From: Acidimicrobiales bacterium
Lineage (GTDB): Bacteria; Actinomycetota; Acidimicrobiia; Acidimicrobiales; Poriferisodaliceae
Length of the DNA: 13,883 nucleotides
NCBI GenBank assembly: GCA_020631315.1
Contig: JAHDHM010000008.1
Coordinates: 11,432-25,314, forward strand
Direction: 5' to 3'
Positions 8,545 to 13,883 of the stretch are shown here, piece after piece. Position numbers and translations under genes: made by a program. Position 1 is the first letter of the stretch. Every line of letters starts with the position of its first letter. The notes below the pieces were generated by a model, which was given only the letters and a program-made list of their open reading frames with translations, made no database searches and was not told where the DNA came from.

Positions 8545-11169
8545 GGCGGTGGCGGCGAGGTCGTCCACGTAGGACGGGATCTCCTCAGCCGGCACCGCCG
8601 GGCGGAAGAAGTACCCCTGGGCCCGGTCGCACCCGAGCTGGCGGAGGTTGTCCAGGGTCCACTCGTCCTCGACGCCCTCGGCGACGACCTCGAGCTGCAG
8701 GTCGTGGCCCAGGTTGACGATGGACCGGACGATCACGAGATCGTCGCTGTTGGTCGCCATCTGGCCGACGAAGGTGCGGTCGATCTTGATCTCGTGCACG
8801 GGCAGTCGGCGCAGATGGGTGAACGACGAGAAGCCGGTGCCGAAGTCGTCGATGCTGGTGCGGATGCCGCGGTCGCTCAGCGTGCGCAGCACGTCGACGG
8901 CGAGGTCGAGATCGTCCACGACCTCGCTCTCGGTGATCTCGAGCACCAGCCGGTCCGCCGACACGTCGTTGCGGAGCAACTCACTCACGATGAAGTCGGC
9001 GAGGCCTGGATCGTGGAAGTTGCGGGCGCTCAGGTTCACCGCGACACCGATGTGGATGCCGAGGCGGTCCCACGCGCGGACCTGGGCGATCGACTGGCGG
9101 ACCACCTTGCGCGTCAGCTCGTTGATGAGACCCGACACCTCGGTCAGTTCGATGAACTCGTCCGGGCGGACCATGCCGAGCTCGGGGTGCAGCCAACGCA
9201 CGAGGGCCTCGACGCCCACGACGGTGCCGGCATCGAGATCGATCTTCGGCTGGTAGTAGACGGTGATCTCGTCGCCGCTCAACGCTCGGGGCAGTTCACC
9301 GAGGAGACGGAGGCGACGCATCGAGTACTTGTCATCGCTGGCCGAGTAGGCCGTGAAGGGCTGGCGGGTCTCCTTCGCCTGGTACATCGCGACCTCGGCG
9401 CGCTGCAGCAGCTCCTCGGGCTCCTTGGCGTCGTCGGGGAACAGTGCGTAGCCGATCGACGCGGCGGACTGCACCTGCAGGTCCTGGAGGGTCAGCGGTG
9501 CCGACACGTTCTCGATGATCGAGGCCGCGACCGATTCGGCGCGCCTCGATCCGTCGACGGCCAGCATGACCGCGAACTCGTCGCCGCCGAGCCGGGCGAC
9601 GAGGTCGTCGCCGCGTCGCAGATCGGCGAGGCGGGCAGCGACCTGGCGGAGCAACGCGTCGCCGTGATGGTGCCCGAGTGTGTCGTTGACCTCTTTGAAC
9701 TGGTCGAGATCCAGGACGAGCAGCGCCAGGTCGGTGTCGGCATCGGCGCGGCGCAGTTGCTGGCGCAACCGCTCCATCAGGTGGGCCCGGTTCGGCAGAC
9801 CCGTCAGCGGATCGTGGAGCGCCTCGCGGCGCTGGTACTCGCGGGTGGCCACTCGCTCGGTGACGTCCTGGAACACGACCGAGACGGCGGTCGCACCGAG
9901 CGGGCGGATCTCCAGGTCGAACAGCGCACCGTCCACGCGCTCGGCAGGAGCGTCGATCTCCTTGCGGACGACCGGCTCTCCGGTCCGCAGCACCTGGGCG
10001 ACGTCGGCGGCGACGTCGAGCCGCACGAGCCAGTCGACGTCGTCCATGCGGTAGCCGTCCAACGGGCCCGCAGCCGACCAGGCCGTCGCCGAGATGTTCG
10101 ACCGGATGATCGTCAACGGCGACTGTCCCGTCGCCTCGATCTGGTCGAGGGTGATCGTCGGATCCACACCGACGATGAGCGTCGGGGCGCTCATCTCGTC
10201 CATCAAGCGGGTGAAGTGGTGGGCCCGCTCGGTCGCCTCACGCTGCACCGTGATGTCGGTGGCGACACCACGCAGCGCCCACGTCCCGTCGGGACGACGC
10301 TCGGCACGAACCACGTCGCGCAGCCACACCCACGAGCCGTGACGAGACCGGATGCGGAACTCCCGCACGTGCGGCCACGGCATCTCGTCGATCTGTTCGA
10401 CGTCGATCAGCAGGTGCTGGTCGTCCGGGTGGACGAGTTGGCCCCAGGTCATGTGCTGGCGGGCGAACTCGATCGGGCTGTAGCCGAGGATGTCGCGGAC
10501 CCGACCGCTCACCATGACCAGGTGTTCGTCGTCGGCGTCGGCCTCCCAGACGATCCCGGGTACTCCGTCGAGCAGGGCACCGAACCGGCGGATCGTCCGG
10601 TGCTGTTCGTCGCTGAGGCGACCGGCGGTGATGACGATCGCCGTCATGCCGAAGAACAGCGAGACGAGCAGCACGGCCGAGTGCTCGACGTCGACTGCGG
10701 CAGCGGCGAACACGGCGACCGTGGCGGCGACGACGGCGGTCACGGTCGCGGCGAGCCGTCCGGACACGGTCGCGTCGACGGCGACGGCGGACAGGAATCC
10801 GACCATCACCGCGGGCCAGGCGGCGGTCGGCACTGCGAGACCGAGGGCGGTCAGCACCACGACGTCACCGAGCCCCGCCAGCCACGGCCAGCGGCCGTCG
10901 GCCCATGCGCGTCGGTGCAGGTAGAGCTGCCACGGGAGCGCCAGCGCCGCGAGCACTGCCACGAGGGTCCACCAGGAGTCGGACCTCGCGTCGTCCGTCG
11001 CACCGAAGGCAGCGGTGACGGCGATCGCGACGGCGATCGCCACCAGGCGCGTCGTCGACACGCCGAGGAGGATCCGGCGGATGACACCAGCGGGCACACG
11101 AGCCCCGGTCCGCAAGCTGCGGCGGGGTGACGTGCCAGTGGAGGAGAGGGTGGAACGAGTCGTCAGCAT
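8539..11169 (-). CDS. Membrane PAS-GGDEF-EAL cyclic-di-GMP signalling protein
   Basis: Predicted diguanylate cyclase/phosphodiesterase of 876 residues from ATG 11169. The N-terminus has about five or six membrane helices (roughly 40-57, 66-84, 98-114, 116-132, 138-160, 165-183). A PAS domain with PAC tail follows (about 195-310; it contains ILGYSPIEF and LVHPDD), then a second PAS-like segment (about 320-440). The GGDEF domain (about 445-605) has intact GGDEF (528-532) and I-site R519/D522 at canonical spacing. The EAL domain (about 620-865) has canonical EAL (654-656), NLS (712-714), EITES, DDFG (774-777), KIDR and AEGVE. Both enzyme sites look complete. The frame is open upstream to an ATG at 11274, but those 35 extra residues are Arg-rich and not family-like, so 11169 is preferred. 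Neither start has a well-placed Shine-Dalgarno, so the start is uncertain. It shares the outline of the other GGDEF-EAL protein but differs in its sensor domains. Confidence 0.9.
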   Translation of the reverse strand: MLTTRSTLSSTGTSPRRSLRTGARVPAGVIRRILLGVSTTRLVAIAVAIAVTAAFGATDDARSDSWWTLVAVLAALALPWQLYLHRRAWADGRWPWLAGLGDVVVLTALGLAVPTAAWPAVMVGFLSAVAVDATVSGRLAATVTAVVAATVAVFAAAAVDVEHSAVLLVSLFFGMTAIVITAGRLSDEQHRTIRRFGALLDGVPGIVWEADADDEHLVMVSGRVRDILGYSPIEFARQHMTWGQLVHPDDQHLLIDVEQIDEMPWPHVREFRIRSRHGSWVWLRDVVRAERRPDGTWALRGVATDITVQREATERAHHFTRLMDEMSAPTLIVGVDPTITLDQIEATGQSPLTIIRSNISATAWSAAGPLDGYRMDDVDWLVRLDVAADVAQVLRTGEPVVRKEIDAPAERVDGALFDLEIRPLGATAVSVVFQDVTERVATREYQRREALHDPLTGLPNRAHLMERLRQQLRRADADTDLALLVLDLDQFKEVNDTLGHHHGDALLRQVAARLADLRRGDDLVARLGGDEFAVMLAVDGSRRAESVAASIIENVSAPLTLQDLQVQSAASIGYALFPDDAKEPEELLQRAEVAMYQAKETRQPFTAYSASDDKYSMRRLRLLGELPRALSGDEITVYYQPKIDLDAGTVVGVEALVRWLHPELGMVRPDEFIELTEVSGLINELTRKVVRQSIAQVRAWDRLGIHIGVAVNLSARNFHDPGLADFIVSELLRNDVSADRLVLEITESEVVDDLDLAVDVLRTLSDRGIRTSIDDFGTGFSSFTHLRRLPVHEIKIDRTFVGQMATNSDDLVIVRSIVNLGHDLQLEVVAEGVEDEWTLDNLRQLGCDRAQGYFFRPAVPAEEIPSYVDDLAATAR

Positions 11170-11200
11170 GCGTGTCGAACGGCAGCAGCGCCTCCGTCGC

Positions 11201-11206
11201 AGAGTA
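11201..11206 (-). promoter_or_regulatory. Possible -10 hexamer for the PAS-GGDEF-EAL gene
   Basis: TACTCT on the minus strand matches TANNNT and would start transcription about 25 nt before ATG 11169. A GGAGG follows it, but 21 nt from the ATG, too far for a normal Shine-Dalgarno. If this promoter is real, the longer frame from 11274 could not be translated from it. Weak support. Confidence 0.25.
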
Positions 11207-11326
11207 CGGAAGGTCCTCGAAGGCACCGCGGCATCACTGCGTTCGTGTGGTCGCGCGAGCACTGTGTGTGACATCGACGGGTTCCGGGGCTCCGATGCGG
11301 ACTCGGGAGCGGCGATGCCGAGCCTC

Positions 11327-11332
11327 TAGAGT
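11327..11332 (+). promoter_or_regulatory. Candidate -10 hexamer of a leaderless promoter for the MaoC-mutY operon
   Basis: TAGAGT matches TANNNT and ends 8 nt before the ATG at 11341, with no Shine-Dalgarno in between. This is the same geometry as at the helicase, ABC-F and dehydrogenase genes. No clear -35 is visible. Confidence 0.45.
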
Positions 11333-11340
11333 CGACGCCC

Positions 11341-11856
11341 ATGACGCAGATCGACCGCCCCTTCGGCCGCTACCTCGAGGACTTCGAGATCGGCGATGTG
11401 TACCGCCACTGGCCCGGCAAGACCATCACCGAGGCCGATGATCATCTCTTCTGCATGATCACGATGAACCACCACCCGTTGCACACCAACGAGTGGTTCG
11501 CCCAGAACGAGACGGTGCACGGAAAGAACGTCGTCGTCGGCAACCTCGTGTATTCGCTCGTGCTCGGCATGAGCGTCCCCGACGTGAGCGGTGCCGCCAT
11601 CGCCAACCTCGAGGTCGAGTCGCTGCGGCACCAGAAGCCCACCTTCCACGGCGACACCATCTACGCGGCCACCAAGGTGCTCGACAAGAAGGAGTCGTCG
11701 TCGCGCCCTGACCGCGGCATCGTCACGGTCGAGACCCGGGCGTTCAACCAGCGCGAGGAAGAGGTCTGCTACTTCCGTCGCAAGGTCATGGTCTGGAAGC
11801 GCGAGGCGGCGCCCCAGCGCAGCTTCCCCTACGGCGACGACGTCTGGGGCGAGTGA
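11341..11856 (+). CDS. MaoC-like hot-dog-fold enoyl-CoA hydratase, possibly mesaconyl-CoA hydratase
   Basis: A 171-residue single hot-dog-fold protein of the MaoC dehydratase family, which add or remove water across the C2-C3 double bond of acyl-CoAs. The active-site stretch is TMNHHPLH (41-48). It aligns with the R-hydratase motif GDxNPLH: His48 is kept, but the catalytic Asp position is Asn43. Further family-like segments are VVVGNLVYSLVLGMSV (64-79), PTFHGDTIYA (100-109) and a central RGIVTVET. From memory, the TMNxxPLH variant is typical of the MaoC group that includes mesaconyl-CoA hydratase (beta-methylmalyl-CoA dehydratase) of the ethylmalonyl-CoA pathway. A methylsuccinyl-CoA-dehydrogenase-like gene nearby supports this, but the exact substrate is inferred. 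The start is ATG at 11341, consistent with a leaderless transcript. The stop TGA overlaps the GTG start of mutY, so the two genes are probably co-transcribed. Confidence 0.88.
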   Translation: MTQIDRPFGRYLEDFEIGDVYRHWPGKTITEADDHLFCMITMNHHPLHTNEWFAQNETVHGKNVVVGNLVYSLVLGMSVPDVSGAAIANLEVESLRHQKPTFHGDTIYAATKVLDKKESSSRPDRGIVTVETRAFNQREEEVCYFRRKVMVWKREAAPQRSFPYGDDVWGE

Positions 11857-12725
11857 GCGAACGCCCCGACCTCGGGGTCGAGCCGGACCACGAGCACTTC
11901 CTGGCCTGGGCCGACACACATCGTCGCGACCTTCCCTGGCGTCACGTCAGAGACCCGTGGTCGATCCTCGTGTCCGAGGTGATGCTCCAGCAGACGCAGG
12001 TCGACCGAGTCGTGCCACGTTGGCACGACTTCCTCGACCGCTGGCCGACGCCGTCGGTGTTGGCCGCGTCGGAGCTCGGCGAGCTGCTGGCCTGGTGGCA
12101 GGGTCTCGGCTACCCACGGCGTGCCCGCAACCTCCACGACGCTGCCGTCGAGATCACCCGACATCACGACGGCGAGGTGCCGCTCGATCTCGACGCACTG
12201 CTGGCGCTGTCCGGCATCGGCCCGTACACGGCGCGAGCCGTGCGGGTGTTCGCCGGCGAACTCGACGACGGCGTCGTCGACACCAACGTCGGCCGCCTCC
12301 TCGCTCGATGGGGTGGCGCGTCGCTCACCCCGAAGGCGGCCCAGGCACTCGCAGACGCGCTCGTGCCCTCGGGTCGGGCGTGGGCGTGGAACCAGGGGCT
12401 GTTCGACCTCGGCGCGAGCCGGTGCCGTCCGACACCCGACTGCGACGGCTGTCCCGCACTGAGCTGGTGCGCCTGGCAGGGCGATCCCGACCGGCCGGAC
12501 CCTGCGGCCGCATCGGCCGGGGTCTCGCGTCGACAGGGCCGATTCGCCGGCTCGGACCGTCAGGTCCGCGGCTTCGTGATGCGCGGCGCCGGCGACGGCC
12601 TCACACTGGACCAGCTGTCTGCGCGTCACCCCGAGGTGGCCGAAGGCCGGTGGAGCGAGCTGCTCGACGCGCTGACCGACGAGGGCCTGGTGACCCTCGT
12701 CGGCGAACGGCTCCAGCTGGGCTGA
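11853..12725 (+). CDS. mutY: A/G-specific adenine DNA glycosylase MutY
   Basis: Base-excision repair enzyme that removes adenine mispaired with 8-oxoguanine. The 290 residues contain LPWR (27-30), SEVMLQQTQV (41-50) with catalytic Glu42, helix-hairpin-helix LSGIGPYTARAV (119-130) and VVDTNV (141-146) with catalytic Asp143. The four iron-sulfur cysteines are C191, C197, C200 and C206, spaced CX5CX2CX5C; the usual MutY spacing is CX6CX2CX5C, so the first loop is one residue short. A segment containing GSDRQVRG (233-240) and a winged-helix-like end follow. There is no full NUDIX-like 8-oxoG-reading domain, so it is shorter than E. coli MutY (350 residues) but normal for an actinobacterial type. 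The start is GTG at 11853, overlapping the stop of the MaoC gene by 4 bp (GTGA), which indicates translational coupling. The stop TGA touches the first copy of a 39-bp direct repeat. Confidence 0.93.
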   Translation: MSERPDLGVEPDHEHFLAWADTHRRDLPWRHVRDPWSILVSEVMLQQTQVDRVVPRWHDFLDRWPTPSVLAASELGELLAWWQGLGYPRRARNLHDAAVEITRHHDGEVPLDLDALLALSGIGPYTARAVRVFAGELDDGVVDTNVGRLLARWGGASLTPKAAQALADALVPSGRAWAWNQGLFDLGASRCRPTPDCDGCPALSWCAWQGDPDRPDPAAASAGVSRRQGRFAGSDRQVRGFVMRGAGDGLTLDQLSARHPEVAEGRWSELLDALTDEGLVTLVGERLQLG

Positions 12726-12827
12726 CCACGAACGTCAACCGACGATGTGATCGAGGATCTCCGCAGTGCTGGTCGGGAGGAGATCCCGGACCACGAACGT
12801 CAACCGACGATGTGATCGAGGATCTCC
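12724..12827. repeat. 39-bp direct repeat, two exact copies 65 bp apart
   Basis: Identical 39-bp copies lie at 12724-12762 and 12789-12827. The right copy contains the last eight sense codons and TGA stop of the selenoprotein gene (minus strand) plus the 11 bases beyond. The left copy is noncoding, apart from its first two bases, which lie in the mutY stop codon. The 26-nt spacer ends in the small inverted repeat CGGGA-GGAGA-TCCCG (12774-12788). This convergent gap of 74 bp may hold a bidirectional terminator, but no T-tract is seen. Confidence 0.92.
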
Positions 12828-13312
12828 TCGAGGGCCGCGGCGGCGATGGCGACCATCTCCTCGTCAGTGCGGTCCTGGATCGGATGCTCGACGAACACTC
12901 GATCAGGGTTGGCGCCCAGTGAGGTGGCTTGCACCTCGGCGCCGTCGATGAACTGGACGGTGGCGACGAACATCCCGGGGATGCCGCGACGCTCGAGATC
13001 GACGATGTCGTGCACACTGCACGACGTGCAGCTGCCTCAATCGGCGAGCGCCTCGATGACCGCGTCGCATTGCGTCGCGATCTCGTGGCGCAGGTCGACG
13101 GGCGCCGGCTTGGCGAACGTCGGCTTCATGAAGCGCAGCACGTTGGCGCCTCGGCTCACGAGCTGACGCTCGATCTCGTCGAGGAACACGTCGCCGCGTG
13201 CTTTGGAGATGTCGAGCAGGCCGATGGTCTTGCCCTCGACGGAGTCGAGACGGCGTTGCCGCTCCCACGCCGCCGGGCGTTGCTCGTTCGTCGGGTCCAT
13301 GACGATGGTCAT
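12800..13312 (-). CDS. UGSC-family selenoprotein with in-frame UGA read as selenocysteine
   Basis: I read this as one 170-residue protein with selenocysteine at residue 92, encoded by TGA at 13037-13039. The halves either side share one frame, and the junction reads ADUGSCTSCSVHD, giving a U-x-x-C-x-x-C redox-type motif (U92, C95, C98). The N-terminal half has GKTIGLLDISKARGDVFLDEI (split here as GKTIGLLD then ISKARGDVFLDEI, about 28-47), like the start of an alpha/beta domain. After the motif come LERRGIP and a beta-strand TVQF. This matches the UGSC family as I know it, in which many members carry Cys at the U position. Its biochemical function is unknown. The start is ATG at 13312 with Shine-Dalgarno AAGGAG 6 nt upstream. 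A SECIS-like hairpin follows the UGA. It lies 57 bp downstream of its minus-strand neighbour, probably in one operon. Selenium incorporation needs selA/B/C/D elsewhere in the genome, which I cannot see. Confidence 0.87.
13007..13025 (-). promoter_or_regulatory. Candidate bacterial SECIS hairpin
   Basis: Immediately 3' of the UGA, after an 11-nt spacer, GTCGTGCA-GTG-TGCACGAC forms a perfect 8-bp stem with a GUG apical loop. The loop begins 20 nt after the UGA. Bacterial SECIS elements are stem-loops inside the coding sequence just after UGA, with a G/U-containing apical loop bound by SelB; both the distance and the loop fit. A competing 6-bp hairpin (13017-13031) uses overlapping bases and is weaker. 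Confidence 0.7.
13037..13039 (-). other. Selenocysteine codon (TGA)
   Basis: This TGA interrupts an otherwise continuous 171-codon frame at the U of the UGSC motif. Family conservation continues on both sides, so it is read as Sec92 rather than a stop. Its context is GAT-TGA-GGC, and the hairpin at 13007-13025 supports recoding. Confidence 0.85.
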
Positions 13313-13318
13313 CGTCGG

Positions 13319-13324
13319 CTCCTT
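13319..13324 (-). promoter_or_regulatory. Ribosome binding site of the selenoprotein gene
   Basis: AAGGAG lies 6 nt before ATG 13312. It shows that the selenoprotein is initiated separately, even though the frame is open back to the stop codon of the upstream gene. Confidence 0.75.
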
Positions 13325-13369
13325 CGATGGTTGGTCGGTCGGGTTCGTTCGTTCACGGTGGTCGGCCCC

Positions 13370-13883
13370 TCAGGCGGTGATCCGTCGAGCGACGGGCTGG
13401 CTGCCCTTCTCGCCGCTCACCCAGCCGGCGATCAGCTGGGTGAACAGACCGGCGCCGCCGCCGGCGTGCGCGAGCAGGAGACCGACACCTGGACGGACCT
13501 TCGGCAGTCCCTCGGCCTCGGCGAAGGCCTCCGGCAGGCCCTCGGCCATGCCGCCGGCGCCGCGCACGAGCTCGGCACCGTCTCGCTTGGTGAGTTCGAT
13601 GATGCGGTCGCGGGTCGTGGCCTTGTCCCAGCCGGCCTCGGCGAAGATGCGCACGTGCTCAGGCCCGAGCACGAGGAGCGCGTCGAAGCCGAGGATGAGC
13701 TTGGGGTGTTGCACCGAGTTCACGGCCGCGGCGAACGAGCGACACAGCGACTCGGGGTCGCGCGACAGCTGGTCGGTGATGTTCTGGACGCCCGTGCCGC
13801 AGAAGACCGACACCGCGTCGGCACCGTCGTCGACGCCGAGGTCGGCGCTCAACGGTGTCCAGGGCGATCCTGCTTCGTCCTCG
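13370..13883 (-). CDS. Conserved-looking protein of unknown function, operon partner of the selenoprotein (5' end beyond window)
   Basis: I do not recognise this protein. The frame is open to the right edge, so only the C-terminal 170 residues are seen; a TTG at 13852 is in frame, but the codons before it are also open. Visible marks are SVFCGTGVQN near the start, LILGFDALLVLGPEHV in the middle, AGWDKATTRDRIIELTKRDGA (split here as AGWDKATTRD and RIIELTKRDGA), and a glycine-rich segment AHAGGGAGLFTQL near the C-terminus followed by GWVSGEKGSQPVARR. There is no membrane segment or cysteine pair in this part. It ends 57 bp before the selenoprotein on the same strand and, by chance or design, in the same frame. 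Co-transcription suggests a shared pathway or complex with the UGSC protein; that is inference. Confidence 0.75.
   Translation of the reverse strand, partial: EDEAGSPWTPLSADLGVDDGADAVSVFCGTGVQNITDQLSRDPESLCRSFAAAVNSVQHPKLILGFDALLVLGPEHVRIFAEAGWDKATTRDRIIELTKRDGAELVRGAGGMAEGLPEAFAEAEGLPKVRPGVGLLLAHAGGGAGLFTQLIAGWVSGEKGSQPVARRITA

Noticed and set aside
8704..11130. Long open frame of 808 codons on the plus strand
   Set aside because: It is antisense to the PAS-GGDEF-EAL gene, whose domains are unmistakable. Long antisense frames are expected at this GC content, and the product has no recognisable domain.
11323..11336. CCTCTAGAGTCGAC, identical to a common cloning-vector polylinker stretch
   Set aside because: The match stops at both ends. 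The flanking sequence is continuous, high-GC and leads directly into the MaoC start, and the hexamer inside works as a -10 candidate. Chance resemblance is more likely than vector contamination.
12774..12788. Rho-independent terminator between mutY and the selenoprotein gene
   Set aside because: The inverted repeat CGGGA-GGAGA-TCCCG has only a 5-bp stem and no T-tract on either strand, so a terminator call is not supported.
12800..13015. Separate small GTG-started gene downstream of 13037
   Set aside because: It has no Shine-Dalgarno, its start lies in the SECIS-like stem-loop, and its sequence continues the UGSC motif in the same frame. It is the C-terminal half of the selenoprotein.
13017..13031. 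Alternative hairpin CTGCAC-GTC-GTGCAG after the UGA
   Set aside because: Its stem is 6 bp against 8 bp for the overlapping hairpin, and its loop is closer to the UGA. Both cannot form at once, and the longer one fits the SECIS position better.
13370..13372. The partner gene's TGA as a second selenocysteine codon giving a fusion with the UGSC protein
   Set aside because: The frame is open for 19 codons to the next ATG, but those codons look like linker. A good AAGGAG plus ATG starts the next gene, and no Sec-type motif surrounds this TGA. A normal stop is more likely.

Overview
The window is GC-rich, with G/C-loaded third codon positions, frequent GTG/TTG starts and mostly TGA stops. This suggests a high-GC actinobacterium. 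The gene mix (long acidic UvrD-like helicase, short MutY, methylsuccinyl-CoA-dehydrogenase-like enzyme, several apparently leaderless genes) would suit an Acidimicrobiia-like lineage, but that placement is inference. Gene density is high: nine protein genes, two cut by the window edges, and no RNA genes seen.

Layout. Left (1-4110): an ABC-F ATPase (minus, 3' end off the window) and a UvrD/PcrA-type helicase (plus) diverge from an 85-bp promoter region. Centre (4114-11169): a leftward run of three genes: a PAS-GGDEF-EAL membrane protein, an acyl-CoA dehydrogenase with an N-terminal extension, and a GAF-GGDEF-EAL membrane protein. They are separated by two different short tandem-repeat arrays (22-bp and 33-bp periods). 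Right-centre (11341-12725): a MaoC-like hydratase and mutY in a plus-strand pair with a 4-bp overlap. Right (12800-13883): a minus-strand pair made of an unrecognised gene running off the right edge and, downstream of it, a UGSC-family selenoprotein.

The most notable item is the selenoprotein at 12800-13312. Two apparently separate short reading frames lie in the same phase and are divided by a single TGA. That TGA sits exactly where the family motif needs selenocysteine or cysteine (ADUGSCTSC). A perfect 8-bp hairpin with a GUG loop lies where a bacterial SECIS element is expected. Naive gene callers would split or truncate this gene.

A second pattern is that all three repeat sets in the window include the last codons and stop codon of the gene they follow. 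They look like serial duplications of gene 3' ends. A third is a recurrent TANNNT hexamer 7-8 nt before the start codon of four genes, consistent with leaderless transcripts; at the dehydrogenase this hexamer overlaps a perfect 7-4-7 inverted repeat that could be a repressor operator.

Functionally, the dehydrogenase and MaoC protein resemble two enzymes of the ethylmalonyl-CoA pathway. The two GGDEF-EAL proteins should act on cyclic di-GMP at the membrane. ABC-F, UvrD and MutY are translation-factor-like and DNA-repair housekeeping proteins.
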